From assembly GCF_030816725.1 (NCBI RefSeq), contig NZ_JAUSYG010000001.1, forward strand, positions 930,001 through 994,000: 64,000 nt of DNA. The letters are read 5' to 3'. Positions 1 through 8,049 of this stretch are shown piece by piece (the stretch's first letter is position 1; every line of letters starts with the position of its first letter). The notes beneath the pieces are model-generated. The model had not been told where the DNA came from and ran no database searches. It saw nothing but the letters and a program-made list of their open reading frames with translations. The position numbers and the translations under genes were made by a program. This stretch comes from Pseudarthrobacter defluvii. Its GTDB lineage: Bacteria > Actinomycetota > Actinomycetes > Actinomycetales > Micrococcaceae.

Positions 1-2
1 GT

Positions 3-104
3 GACGTGGTGCGCGTAAGCCCCTTCGCGCCGTCGCACTTCAAAACCGCTGACTACAGCACCACTACTCCGAACAGCCCCCGCAAGACCGCCCTTACCCC
101 CTGA
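3..104 (+). CDS. C-terminal end of an unidentified protein (cut by window edge)
   Basis: An open frame enters from the left edge and ends at TGA 102-104, giving 33 residues beginning DVVRVSPFAP. Third codon positions are mostly G or C, as in the real genes around it, which suggests the 3' end of a rightward gene. The fragment is Ser/Thr/Pro-rich and I do not recognise the family. It could also be chance. Confidence 0.4.
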   Translation, partial: DVVRVSPFAPSHFKTADYSTTTPNSPRKTALTP

Positions 105-126
105 AACCCATCGATTGCTCCGTAAC

Positions 127-152
127 TGCCGTTATGAGCGTTCAAAACGGCA
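127..152. promoter_or_regulatory. Inverted repeat upstream of first FprA gene
   Basis: TGCCGTT (127-133) and AACGGCA (146-152) are perfect 7-base arms around a 12-base spacer, 40 bases before the reductase start. It may be an operator or a weak hairpin ending the preceding gene. Function is inferred from position only. Confidence 0.3.
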
Positions 153-191
153 AGTACTCAGCAGTCGATGCAGAAGAAAAGGAACACAGCC

Positions 192-1658
192 GTGTCATCC
201 AGCACCACCGTAGGATCTGCTGAGCGTCCGCTGCGCGTCGCCGTCGTGGGCTCCGGCCCGGCCGGCGTTTACGCCGCCGACATCCTCACCAAGAGCGAAG
301 CCGTCAAGAGCGGCGAGCTGACCGTCAGCATCGACCTCTTCGACCGCTACCCGGCACCCTACGGCCTGATCCGCTACGGCGTGGCCCCGGACCACCCCCG
401 CATCAAGGGCATCGTGAACGCCCTGCACAAGGTGCTGGACCGCGGCGACATCCGCTTCTTCGGCAACGTGGACTACGGCACGGACCTCACCATCGAGGAC
501 CTCCGCAAGCACTACGACGCCGTCGTCTTCGCCACCGGCGCCATCAAGGACGCGGACCTGAACATCCCCGGCGTCGAGCTGGAGGGCTCCTTCGGCGGCG
601 CCGACTTCGTGTCCTGGTACGACGGCCACCCGGACGTGCCGCGTGAATGGCCGCTGGACGCCAAGGAAATCGCGGTCATCGGCAACGGCAACGTGGCCCT
701 GGATGTGGCCCGCGTCCTGTCCAAGCACGCAGATGACCTGCTGGTGACCGAAATCCCCGACAACGTCTACGCCGGGCTGAAGGCATCGCCCGTCACCGAC
801 GTGCACGTCTTCGGCCGCCGCGGCCCCGCCCAGGTGAAGTTCACCCCGCTGGAGCTGCGCGAGCTGTCGCACTCCAAGGACGTGGACATCATCCTGTACC
901 CGGAGGACTTCGAGTTCGACGAGGAATCGGACCGCCAGATCCAGACGAACAACCAGACCAAGACTATGGTGGGCACGCTCACCAACTGGATCGCCGAGCA
1001 GCCGGAGGACCTCTCCGAGCTTAAGGCTTCGCGCCGCCTGCACCTGCACTTCCTGCACAGCCCGGTGGAGATCTACGACGACGCCGAGACGCCCGGCAAG
1101 GTGGCCGGCATCAAGTTCGAGCGCACCGAGCTGGACGGCACCGGCAACGCCCGCGGCACCGGCGAGCACGTGGACTACCCGGTCCAGGCCGTCTACCGCG
1201 CCATCGGCTACTTCGGTTCCGCCTTGCCGGACGTGGAGTTCGACCACAAGAAGGGCGTAGTCACGAACGACGGCGGCCGCGTCCTGGACACGTCCGGCAC
1301 CCACGTGCCGGGCCTCTACGCCACGGGCTGGATCAAGCGCGGACCGGTCGGCCTGATCGGGCACACCAAGGGCGACGCCCTGGAGACCGTCACCTACCTG
1401 CTGGAAGACCGCGAAAACCTGCCGGTGGCTTCAGTCCCGCAGGAGGACGCTGTCACCGAACTCCTCGACGCCCGCGGCGTGAAGTTCACCAGCTGGGAAG
1501 GCTGGCTGGCACTGGACGCCCACGAGCTGGCCCTCGGCGCGGCGGCCACCGAAGCCGGCGGCTCGCACGGCGTGGAGGTCAAGCGTGAGCGCATCAAGGT
1601 GGTGCCGCGCGGGGACATGGTGGACATTTCCCGCGACGGCGTCGCCGCCCAGGTCTAG
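192..1658 (+). CDS. fprA: FprA-like ferredoxin/adrenodoxin-type NADP+ reductase (copy 1)
   Basis: This 488-residue flavoprotein passes electrons between NADPH and ferredoxin, as in the mycobacterial FprA/adrenodoxin reductase family. The N-terminal FAD site is VGSGPAG; a second dinucleotide site IGNGNVALDVAR lies near residue 165. The block GGADFVSWYDGHPD and the C-terminal TGWIKRGPVGLIGHTKGD segment are family signatures. I choose GTG 192 because AAAAGGAA sits 8 bases before it, whereas ATG 168 has no ribosome site; the paralogue at 25501 also begins GTG-Ser-Ser. It stands alone and ends in a good terminator. A close paralogue lies 25 kb downstream. Confidence 0.93.
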   Translation: MSSSTTVGSAERPLRVAVVGSGPAGVYAADILTKSEAVKSGELTVSIDLFDRYPAPYGLIRYGVAPDHPRIKGIVNALHKVLDRGDIRFFGNVDYGTDLTIEDLRKHYDAVVFATGAIKDADLNIPGVELEGSFGGADFVSWYDGHPDVPREWPLDAKEIAVIGNGNVALDVARVLSKHADDLLVTEIPDNVYAGLKASPVTDVHVFGRRGPAQVKFTPLELRELSHSKDVDIILYPEDFEFDEESDRQIQTNNQTKTMVGTLTNWIAEQPEDLSELKASRRLHLHFLHSPVEIYDDAETPGKVAGIKFERTELDGTGNARGTGEHVDYPVQAVYRAIGYFGSALPDVEFDHKKGVVTNDGGRVLDTSGTHVPGLYATGWIKRGPVGLIGHTKGDALETVTYLLEDRENLPVASVPQEDAVTELLDARGVKFTSWEGWLALDAHELALGAAATEAGGSHGVEVKRERIKVVPRGDMVDISRDGVAAQV

Positions 1659-1672
1659 GACCTCTGAGCAAA

Positions 1673-1718
1673 GCAAGGAACCGCGGGGCCACCGGCCCTG
1701 CGGTTCTTGCTCTTTTAA
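1673..1718 (+). terminator. Rho-independent terminator after fprA copy 1
   Basis: The arms GCAAGGAACCGCGGGGCC (1673-1690) and 1694-1710 pair with one bulged G and one G-T pair around the loop ACC, followed by TCTTTTAA. This is a classical hairpin with a T-rich tail. Confidence 0.8.
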
Positions 1719-1738
1719 GGAGTCTTAACCGGGCTGCG

Positions 1739-2953
1739 CTATTTCCCCGCCCCGCCAATGGCCATGAGCTCCAGGCGCCGCAGGGTCTCCCGGTTGCGGG
1801 CTGAAATCAGCGGGTCCCGCAGGACCTTCGGCATGAGCTTGCCCGGCCCGTGGATGGCGTCCTCGGCAATCGTCACCCGGCACTGGTTCCCGCGGTCCTC
1901 CAGTGTGATCTCCACTTTGGCCTCGCCCATGGGCCAGCCGCGCGCCACAAGTTCCAGGGAGCGGCCGGGCTCCACGGCGGTCACCTTGGTGCTGTCGTTG
2001 ATGACCAGCGGCCAGGTCCCTACCGAGTGGTGCAGTTGTGCGCCGAGCCGCGGCCATTCTGCGTCCACATCCCTGATCCGGGACGCGCCCACCACCCAGC
2101 CGGAGTACAGCCAGCCGTCGGAGATGACACGCCAGACGGCGGCGGTGGACGAGTTGAACAGCAGCGAGACGGTAGACATGGAATTCCTTCCGGTGGGGCT
2201 TTCCTGAAATGTTTCGGCGCGGGCTTCGGGGCGTTTTGGGTGCTTTTCATGCACGACGGCGGGAGGTGCGGGCTGCCGTGCCGCCCGGTAGGAGGGCTTC
2301 CGCAGGCGCCGCGCCCACCCATAGGCATCAGCCCCGGGCGGCTGGTTCTCAAGCGGATCGAAACGCAAGGGGACGTCAGCAGGATCGGCCCCGGCGTGCA
2401 GCCGCAGTTCACCGCACTCGCGCCACGGCCCTCCGGGTTTGGCCCAGTGCAGCGCCAGCACCCACTCCCCGGAAGCCAGCGAACCCGGTGGGAGGCTCCG
2501 CGTCCGCAGGCCCAGCAGCACGGGGCCCCGCCGGCCGCGGTACGGCATGAGCGTGGTCAGGGTGGCGCCGGCGACATCCAGCCGCGGCATCAACAGGAAC
2601 CGGCCCGGCAGGCCCCACCCGGTGGAGGCAAACAGGACGTCGGCAGGTCCGGCACCAGCCGATCCGGTAGGGGAAACCCGGAGGGCCAGGCCCAGGATGT
2701 CCGGCAGCGCCTGCGGCAGGCCCACGGACCGCGAAAAGCGGGCAGCCACCTGATCCTGGCCGGGTGAGTCCAGCCAGTCGATCCCGCTGGGGCCGGCCGG
2801 GTTGCCGGTCCTGGTGAGCTCTCCGGCCAAACCCAACCCCTTGGGGTGGATGGGCCGGTCCGGCCGTGCGAGTTTCAGGAGCCGGAAGAGGGCAGCAAAG
2901 GCCTGGCCGGCACTCCCTGTGACGGCGGAAACAACGCGCAGCTGCTGGGTCAT
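1739..2953 (-). CDS. Apparent fusion: catalase-like ('phosphodiesterase'-annotated) domain + SRPBCC domain
   Basis: An uninterrupted 404-codon frame holds two separate-looking proteins. Residues 1-235 resemble a small actinobacterial family often named phosphodiesterase but related to the catalase fold (IHPKGLGLAGEL, ARFSRSVGLP, RFDPLENQPPG, then the usual family end KPSYRAARQ). After a low-complexity linker, residues 259-404 form a complete 146-residue SRPBCC ligand-binding domain starting MSTVSLLFNSS. That internal ATG at 2179 has its own strong ribosome site, so the SRPBCC protein may also or only be made alone (1739-2179). GGAAGGAAGT precedes the first start. It follows the DUF1206 gene by 28 bases, probably one operon. 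Substrates are unknown. Confidence 0.7.
   Translation of the reverse strand: MTQQLRVVSAVTGSAGQAFAALFRLLKLARPDRPIHPKGLGLAGELTRTGNPAGPSGIDWLDSPGQDQVAARFSRSVGLPQALPDILGLALRVSPTGSAGAGPADVLFASTGWGLPGRFLLMPRLDVAGATLTTLMPYRGRRGPVLLGLRTRSLPPGSLASGEWVLALHWAKPGGPWRECGELRLHAGADPADVPLRFDPLENQPPGADAYGWARRLRKPSYRAARQPAPPAVVHEKHPKRPEARAETFQESPTGRNSMSTVSLLFNSSTAAVWRVISDGWLYSGWVVGASRIRDVDAEWPRLGAQLHHSVGTWPLVINDSTKVTAVEPGRSLELVARGWPMGEAKVEITLEDRGNQCRVTIAEDAIHGPGKLMPKVLRDPLISARNRETLRRLELMAIGGAGK
2185..2191 (-). promoter_or_regulatory. Internal ribosome binding site before SRPBCC start
   Basis: GGAAGGA on the minus strand lies 5 bases before ATG 2179, inside the long open frame. Its strength argues that the SRPBCC domain is translated on its own, either as a separate gene that lost the upstream stop codon or as an extra product. 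Confidence 0.55.
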
Positions 2954-2981
2954 ACTTCCTTCCTACCCACAATTCGCAGGA

Positions 2982-3809
2982 CTACATGCGGCCGAACCGG
3001 GCCCGGATCAGCGCGAAGATCCCGTAGGCGATGAAGCCGGCGCCGATCGCCACCAGCAGTGGGGGCCCGAAGGGATGGTCCTGCAGGGCCTTGAGGCTGC
3101 CGTCGAGTCCCGTGGATTCCTCTGGCCGGTGCTTGGCCGCGGCAATGATGAACAGCAGTCCCGTAAGGTCCAGCGCGATGCCTTTGGCCACGTGGCCTAT
3201 GACGCCCAGGCTGTCGATGATCCGGCCCCGCCGGGTGCCGTCGAAATGGAACAGCTCTTCCTTGAAGCCGCGCCGGAGTCCCTTGACGATGAAGTAGATG
3301 CCGATGCCCAGGATGGTCAGGCCCAGGGCCACCAGGATCCAGGGCCCCGCAGGGTGGTCCATCAGGCTGGCGCTGAAGTCTCGGGTGTTGTCGCCCGAGT
3401 CGCTGCGCTGCCCCACCGCGAAGCCTGCGAAGGTCAGGCCGACGCTGCCGTACGCGATGGCCAGGAAACCCGAGGAGACCAGCTTGGCCAGCCGTTCCTT
3501 GCGCGGTTCGCGGCGCATGCGGAGCGTCGCCTCGCTGGCCTGCCATGCAGCAAGGCCCAGGCAGGCCGCCACGCACGCCCACATCACAATTGGGCCCCAC
3601 GCGTTGTCTGCCAGTCGGGCGATGGCTCCCGTGGGTTCGGCCTCGCCCGGATGTCCGAAAGCGATGGCGATGGCGATGGCGCCGAGGATGACGTGGAGCA
3701 GGGCCATGACGGCAAACCCGGCGCGGGCCAGCACATCCAGGACCTTGTGGTTGGACGCCTCCTCGACAGCGTCCGCTGCCTGCCGGAGGGTAGATTCGCC
3801 GTCGGACAT
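2982..3809 (-). CDS. DUF1206 family membrane protein
   Basis: This 275-residue integral membrane protein has about six hydrophobic segments arranged as three repeated two-helix units, each with a short ARAGF/GSVGLTFAGF/GHVAKGIALD-type start, which is the DUF1206 pattern. No catalytic residues are evident and the molecular role of the family is unknown. It sits 3 bases behind the small upstream gene and 28 bases before the catalase-like/SRPBCC gene, so the three are probably co-transcribed leftward from the promoter near 4111. Confidence 0.85.
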   Translation of the reverse strand: MSDGESTLRQAADAVEEASNHKVLDVLARAGFAVMALLHVILGAIAIAIAFGHPGEAEPTGAIARLADNAWGPIVMWACVAACLGLAAWQASEATLRMRREPRKERLAKLVSSGFLAIAYGSVGLTFAGFAVGQRSDSGDNTRDFSASLMDHPAGPWILVALGLTILGIGIYFIVKGLRRGFKEELFHFDGTRRGRIIDSLGVIGHVAKGIALDLTGLLFIIAAAKHRPEESTGLDGSLKALQDHPFGPPLLVAIGAGFIAYGIFALIRARFGRM

Positions 3810-3812
3810 CCG

Positions 3813-4103
3813 TCAGCCGTTCATGGGCCCTTCGGCCCGCAGCTTTTCCGCGCCGGGGCCCTCAACGTGCACGGTGCAGCGGACCACCAGCTTGCCGGGG
3901 GCGTTGTCCAGCTCCACCAGCGACTCGTCGGCGCTGAGGACGGTGAACACTTCGGACCCCGCCACCACGTCCACGCCCTTGGCCTTTGCTGTCTCCCTGG
4001 CATTCCGCAGCGCCTCGCGCTCCAGTCCGTCGACGTAGCCGCTGTCACTTTCACGGGCGGGGTTCCCGAAGGCCCAGCCGAACAATGTCCCAGTGTTTCC
4101 CAT
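3813..4103 (-). CDS. Conserved-looking small hypothetical protein
   Basis: This 96-residue soluble protein starts MGNTGTLFGW and has no recognisable domain. I prefer ATG 4103 over the longer frame to 4172 because TAATAT, a good -10 box, lies 7 bases before it, the spacing of a leaderless transcript; no ribosome site precedes either ATG. It heads the probable operon with the DUF1206 gene. Its function is unknown. Confidence 0.6.
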   Translation of the reverse strand: MGNTGTLFGWAFGNPARESDSGYVDGLEREALRNARETAKAKGVDVVAGSEVFTVLSADESLVELDNAPGKLVVRCTVHVEGPGAEKLRAEGPMNG

Positions 4104-4110
4104 GGCGACG

Positions 4111-4116
4111 ATATTA
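4111..4116 (-). promoter_or_regulatory. -10 box, leaderless start
   Basis: TAATAT (minus strand) ends 7 bases before ATG 4103, so transcription should begin at or next to the start codon. Confidence 0.5.
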
Positions 4117-4155
4117 CGCGGTCGTCCCAGCCCGGAGCGGGCTTTCGTAATATTA

Positions 4156-4169
4156 GTAAGTGTGCTTAC
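4156..4169. promoter_or_regulatory. GTAAG-TGTG-CTTAC inverted repeat
   Basis: Perfect 5-base arms with a 4-base spacer lie between the divergent genes at 4103 (-) and 4263 (+). Similar sites occur before the AI-2E permease (7313-7324) and before topoisomerase IB (24383-24397). It is a candidate operator; the regulator is unknown. Confidence 0.35.
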
Positions 4170-4262
4170 CATGGGCGCACCAGACCCCGATGGGACACGG
4201 CAAGTGAAGTCCGCCGCGAAGCGGCAACCCGGAATCAGTCCACAACGTTAGGAATGCACATC

Positions 4263-4805
4263 ATGGCAGGAAATCTCATTGCCCGTTCAGTTCACGACCT
4301 GACGGCAGCAGCATGGTTTGGTGGATCCCTGATGGGCGCCATCGGGCTCAACGGGGCAGCGGCCCAGGCCAAGGACCCTGCGGAGCGCACCCGGCTTTCC
4401 AGCGCGGGATGGATGAAGTGGGCCCCGTTCCAGACCGCGGCCTTCGCCTCCCACCTGGTGGCGGACCTCGCCATCGCCTGGGAAAACAAGGGCCGCATCG
4501 CCAAGCAGGAGGGCGTGGCCCGCGACACCGTCATCAAGACGGCCGTTACGGTTGTGGGCGCCGCGGTGACGCTGTATTCGGGGATCGTGGGCAAGAAGGT
4601 GGACAAGCTTGCCGGTGAGGGTGCCGAAGGCGCCACCGAGCCGCATGCCGGTGCTTCGGACGAGCTCAAGGCCGCCCAGCAGCAGCTGAAGCTTCTGCAG
4701 TGGGCCATCCCCGCCTTCGCGGCCCTGGTGGTCATCCTTGGCGCCAAGCACGGCGAGATGCAGCGCCCCAAGAACGTCTTCGCGGGACTGCGCCGCGGCG
4801 AGTAG
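4263..4805 (+). CDS. Putative membrane protein of unknown function
   Basis: The 180-residue protein starts MAGNLIARSVHDL and has hydrophobic segments near residues 10-30, 50-68, 85-105 and 148-163, with a charged stretch between the last two. I choose ATG 4263 because AGGA lies about 9 bases before it; ATG 4254 is too close to that site. I recognise no family. It ends just before a long hairpin that separates it from the IS element. Confidence 0.65.
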   Translation: MAGNLIARSVHDLTAAAWFGGSLMGAIGLNGAAAQAKDPAERTRLSSAGWMKWAPFQTAAFASHLVADLAIAWENKGRIAKQEGVARDTVIKTAVTVVGAAVTLYSGIVGKKVDKLAGEGAEGATEPHAGASDELKAAQQQLKLLQWAIPAFAALVVILGAKHGEMQRPKNVFAGLRRGE

Positions 4806-4828
4806 GGCGTAACACACAGAGCGTACGA

Positions 4829-4860
4829 CGGCGGTCCGGCACCTCAGTGCCGGGCCGCCG
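4829..4860. terminator. Bidirectional hairpin terminator
   Basis: Arms 4829-4842 and 4847-4860 form a 14-base stem (one T-G pair) around CTCA. It lies between convergent transcription units. There is no long T tract. Confidence 0.65.
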
Positions 4861-4891
4861 CTGCGTCCGGACCAATGTGTCCGGGGGCCTG

Positions 4892-4897
4892 CCTAGA
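4892..4897. repeat. Target-site duplication CCTAGA (left copy)
   Basis: CCTAGA directly flanks the left inverted repeat and is repeated at 5970-5975. It fits the NCTAGN target and 6-base duplication known for IS481. It also supplies the transposase stop codon (TAG on the minus strand, 4893-4895). Confidence 0.85.
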
Positions 4898-5861
4898 TGT
4901 ATTGACCTGTGAGGTTGGTGACGCGGCTGGCTGGTGGCTGACCTTTGAGTGAGGTGTGGCCTCGATGATGATTGTAGTGATGGAGCCAATCGGCGAAGGC
5001 GGCAACACGCTCGGCTTCTGAGCGGTAAGGACGGGCGTAGGCCCATTCATCGAGCATGGTTCGGTTGTAGCGCTCGACTTTGCCGTTGGTCTGGGGCCTG
5101 TACGGGCGGGTGCGCTTGTGTTTGATCGCCGGCCCCAGGGCGTCTTTGAAGGCGTAGGAGCGGTAGCAGGAGCCGTTGTCCGTCAGTACCCGTTTCACGG
5201 TAATCCCGTGAGACTCGAAGAAGGCGTTGGCGCGTTCCCAGAACCTGGCGGCGGTGTCCTTTTTCTCATCGGCCAGGATCTCGGTGTAGGCGAGCCGGGA
5301 GTGGTCATCAACGGCGTTGTGCAAAAACGCGTAGCCCGGTCGCCGGTTCGCGGCGGTGCCGGTCTTGTTTCTATTGCCCCCGGCTCGCCCTGTGACACGA
5401 TGTCCGCCGCCGTCCGGGATCCGCCCGAGCTTCTTGATGTCGACGTGGACCAGCTCCCCGGGGCTGTGGTGCTCGTAGCGGCGGATCACCCGGCCCGTCG
5501 CACGGTCCAGCCAGGACAACCGCGCCAGCCCGAACCTGGACAGGACCCGGTGCACCGTGGAGGGGTGGATGCCCAGCAGAAAACCAATCTTTGCAGGGCC
5601 CCACCGGCGGTTGACCCTGACCGCGATGATCCGTCGTTCCCGCCGCACGGAGGTCCGCTGCGGGGACCTGACGGGCCGGCTGGAACGGTCGTTCATCCCG
5701 GCTTCACCGTGGGCCCGGTAGCGTGCGGCCCAACGGGCGGCGGTTGTCACCGAAACTTGGAACCGTTCTGCTGCCCGGCGAAGGGACCACTCGTCCTCGA
5801 CGACGCACTGGGCCAGCCGAAGCCTGCCCTTGGGCGTGAGGAGCGCGTTAGCATGGGACAT
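4893..5861 (-). CDS. IS481-family transposase
   Basis: This 322-residue DDE transposase has an N-terminal helix-turn-helix region (residues 10-55 and 85-115) and an rve integrase core. The catalytic triad reads D141 (HVDIKK), D228 (LTDNGS) and E263 (KVERYN), all present, so the enzyme looks intact. AAGGAGGTC lies 6 bases before ATG 5861. The stop codon lies outside the element, in the duplicated target CTAG, so the reading frame is completed by host DNA. Length is normal for the family. Confidence 0.95.
   Translation of the reverse strand: MSHANALLTPKGRLRLAQCVVEDEWSLRRAAERFQVSVTTAARWAARYRAHGEAGMNDRSSRPVRSPQRTSVRRERRIIAVRVNRRWGPAKIGFLLGIHPSTVHRVLSRFGLARLSWLDRATGRVIRRYEHHSPGELVHVDIKKLGRIPDGGGHRVTGRAGGNRNKTGTAANRRPGYAFLHNAVDDHSRLAYTEILADEKKDTAARFWERANAFFESHGITVKRVLTDNGSCYRSYAFKDALGPAIKHKRTRPYRPQTNGKVERYNRTMLDEWAYARPYRSEAERVAAFADWLHHYNHHRGHTSLKGQPPASRVTNLTGQYI
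4898..4923 (+). repeat. Left terminal inverted repeat
   Basis: The 26-base end begins TGTATTGACC and matches the complement of 5944-5969 at 18 of 26 positions. Confidence 0.85.
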
Positions 5862-5943
5862 TGAAGACCTCCTTGTGGATCGGACTCTTAGACAAGCCCC
5901 ACTCCACTCGGAGGTCTTCTTTTTGTCACCTATCCACGCCGCA

Positions 5944-5969
5944 CGTTACTAACGTCCGTGGACAATACA
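5944..5969 (-). repeat. Right terminal inverted repeat
   Basis: Read on the minus strand it begins TGTATTGTCC and pairs with the left end at 18 of 26 positions. Confidence 0.85.
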
Positions 5970-5975
5970 CCTAGA
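5970..5975. repeat. Target-site duplication CCTAGA (right copy)
   Basis: Second copy of the 6-base target. On the minus strand positions 5973-5971 are the TAG stop of the AI-2E permease gene. Confidence 0.85.
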
Positions 5976-7248
5976 CGGGTTGGGTATTGGCGGGCGGGAG
6001 GTCCGGGTTCATGTCCTTCAGATTCGGGGCTTCGGCAGTCCACACCTGGATGATGGCCCAGGCCACGGCGGCCAGGGGCACGGACAACACGGCGCCCACG
6101 ATCCCGGCCAGGATGGTGCCGGCGGTCAGGGCCATCAGGATCACCAGGGCGTGCAGCTGCAGGGACTTGCCCATGACGATTGGCTGCAGGAGGTCACCCT
6201 CGAGCTGGTTGACGGCGACGACGACGGCCACCACGATCAGTGCCACCACCGGCCCGTTTGCCACCAGTGCCACCAAGGCTGCGAGGACGCCGGCGAGCGT
6301 AGCGCCCACAAGCGGGATGAACGCGGTGATGAAAACAACGATGGCGAGCGGAATGGCCAGCGGGACCTGCATGATCAGCAGTGCGGCGCCGATGGCCACC
6401 GTATCCACCAGGGCCACAATTGCTGTTCCCCGGACGTAGCCGCCCAGGACTTCCAGGGTGCGTCGGCCGGCGCGGCGGAGCTTGGCCTCCCGCTGGCCGG
6501 AGAACGGGCGGAGGAAGAAGTTCCAGATCTTGGCGCCGTCCTTGAGGAAGAAGAAAAGGATGACCACCATGAGGCTGGCCCCGGCGATGAATTCGGTCAC
6601 CACGGACAATCCGGTAACGGCGCCGGAGCGGACCTGGCTGCTGGTGGCAAACTGCACCACGGCCTCCCGGGCCTGGTTGAGCTGCTCCTGCTCAATGGGG
6701 ATGGGGCCGGTCAGCAGGAACTTTTCCAGTTCGTCGAGGCCGGAGGACGCCTGCGCGGCCAGTTCCCCCCACTGGTTCCGGACCGAGAAGTAGATGACGG
6801 TGGACACGCCGGCCAGGATCACCAGCAGTGCCACGAAGGCGATGCCGGTGGCCAGGCCGCCGGGTACGCCGCGGCGCCGGAGCATGTTCACGAACGGGCC
6901 GATCGCGGCGGCCAGGATCAGTGCGATCAGGACCGGAATCACCAGGAGCTTGATCTGCATCAGGGCAAAGACGGATACGGTGACCACCGCCAGGATCAGC
7001 AGGATCTGCGCTGCCCGGGTGCCAACCCTGCCCAAACCGTCGGACCACAGCGCGGCCTTGGGCTTGGCTTCGTTGGCGGCGGGGGTCGCGGCTTTCGGGG
7101 CCGGACCTCCTGCCGGGGCCGGGGCCGGGACCGCGGACTGCGGCGGCCCGGACTGTCCAGGTCCGGTTGCGCTGGACCCGTCCTGCCGCGGCTCCGGCTG
7201 TGACCGGCCGGCGCGCTGTTCTTCGGTGGAGCGTGTTGGTTTCGCCAT
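5971..7248 (-). CDS. AI-2E family transporter (PerM-like permease)
   Basis: This 425-residue protein has a Pro/Ala-rich cytoplasmic N-terminus (about 70 residues) followed by the eight-helix arrangement of the AI-2E/PerM family, including the family's GxxxQNxxxEGxxxQPxxxGxxxxxH-like region (NQLEGDLLQPIVMGKSLQLH). Substrates in this family vary (autoinducer, Na+/H+, unknown), so no substrate is assigned. GAGGAG lies 6 bases before ATG 7248. The gene ends exactly at the IS481 insertion, and its stop codon is retained in the target duplication, so the protein should be unchanged. Confidence 0.9.
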   Translation of the reverse strand: MAKPTRSTEEQRAGRSQPEPRQDGSSATGPGQSGPPQSAVPAPAPAGGPAPKAATPAANEAKPKAALWSDGLGRVGTRAAQILLILAVVTVSVFALMQIKLLVIPVLIALILAAAIGPFVNMLRRRGVPGGLATGIAFVALLVILAGVSTVIYFSVRNQWGELAAQASSGLDELEKFLLTGPIPIEQEQLNQAREAVVQFATSSQVRSGAVTGLSVVTEFIAGASLMVVILFFFLKDGAKIWNFFLRPFSGQREAKLRRAGRRTLEVLGGYVRGTAIVALVDTVAIGAALLIMQVPLAIPLAIVVFITAFIPLVGATLAGVLAALVALVANGPVVALIVVAVVVAVNQLEGDLLQPIVMGKSLQLHALVILMALTAGTILAGIVGAVLSVPLAAVAWAIIQVWTAEAPNLKDMNPDLPPANTQPV

Positions 7249-7312
7249 GGAAACTCCTCAATCATTGGCGGCGCCTGCGCGGTAACCGGCAGGCATTGGT
7301 ACCCAATCGGAT

Positions 7313-7324
7313 AGTAAGCCTACT
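7313..7324. promoter_or_regulatory. AGTA-AGCC-TACT palindrome
   Basis: A 12-base near-palindrome 64 bases before the AI-2E permease start, resembling the sites at 4156 and 24383. A shared regulator is possible. Confidence 0.3.
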
Positions 7325-7364
7325 GATTGTTGTGCCATGGAAGAAACCTTGAAACCGCGGGGGA

Positions 7365-8045
7365 TTACTCCGCCAGCCGCTCCGTGCACGAGTTCAGGTT
7401 CCGGTTGACGGTGGCCACGGCAGCTTCCTGGTCGCGACGTTCAATGGCGTCGAGCAATGTTTCGTGGCCGTCACTGGGCAGCCCGTTGAAGCCCGGCCGC
7501 CGCTGCTGCTTGAGCAGGTCATGGTGGAGGGCGGCGCCAAAGCTGGCGTAGAGCTCGTGCAGCAGGGGGTTGCCGGACGCACTGGCGATGCCTTCGTGGA
7601 AGTGCCAGTCGGCGTCCGCCCAGGCCTCGAAGTCCCCGTTCTTCCAGGCCTGGTCCCGGCTGGCGAGGAGAGCCCGCAGGGCCGTGACGTCGTCGTCCGT
7701 TGCATTCCGTGCGGCCAGCCGGGCAGCCTGGGTGTCCAGGCCCAGCCGGACCTCCAGGATGTGCTGCTCGGTGTGGTCCTGGTACATCCGGCGCGCCGCG
7801 CCGGACATCTCGCTGGTGGCGCGCACGTAGGTGCCGTCCCCGCGCCGCACTTCGAGCATGCCGCTGTGGGCGAGGGCCTTGATTGCTTCGCGGAGGGTTC
7901 CGCGGGACACGCCGAGTTCGGATATCAGCTCTGGTTCGGGCGGGATGCGCTGGTTCAACGGCCACTCGCCGGAGTGGACCATTTCCCTCAGCTTTGCCGT
8001 GACTTCGGCGGCGAGCGGCGGACGGACAGAAGGGCTCAGCGACAT
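7365..8045 (-). CDS. GntR-family (FadR/FCD type) transcriptional regulator
   Basis: The 226-residue regulator has an N-terminal winged helix (residues 10-75, with PPEPELISELGVSRGTLREA) and a C-terminal FCD ligand domain (90-215) carrying the metal/ligand motif region DADWHFHEGI. Such proteins usually respond to small carboxylates. GGAAGGAAAA precedes ATG 8045. The start lies 4 bases after the MFS gene's stop, so the two form an operon and the regulator probably controls the transporter and itself. The effector is unknown. Confidence 0.9.
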   Translation of the reverse strand: MSLSPSVRPPLAAEVTAKLREMVHSGEWPLNQRIPPEPELISELGVSRGTLREAIKALAHSGMLEVRRGDGTYVRATSEMSGAARRMYQDHTEQHILEVRLGLDTQAARLAARNATDDDVTALRALLASRDQAWKNGDFEAWADADWHFHEGIASASGNPLLHELYASFGAALHHDLLKQQRRPGFNGLPSDGHETLLDAIERRDQEAAVATVNRNLNSCTERLAE

Positions 8046-8049
8046 GTTG

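Larger units (their letters stand above)
4898..5969. mobile_element. Complete IS481-family insertion sequence (1,072 bp)
   Basis: The element runs between 26-base imperfect inverted repeats starting TGTATTG(A/T)CC and is flanked by identical CCTAGA copies. One intact transposase gene fills it, read leftward. The perfect target duplication suggests a fairly recent, unrearranged insertion. It sits precisely on the stop codon of the AI-2E permease gene, which keeps its own stop through the duplication. Confidence 0.92.

Noticed and set aside
195..1364. 389-codon open frame antisense to the first FprA gene
   Set aside because: It mirrors a strongly supported gene, its residues (Val/Gly/Ala/His/Asp-rich) reflect complementary GC-rich codons, and a matching antisense frame appears under the second FprA gene (25486-27033).
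2802..4262. Long rightward open frame leading into the 4263 gene
   Set aside because: It runs antisense to the DUF1206 and small hypothetical genes and has no protein-like features; only the part from 4263 has a ribosome site and membrane segments.
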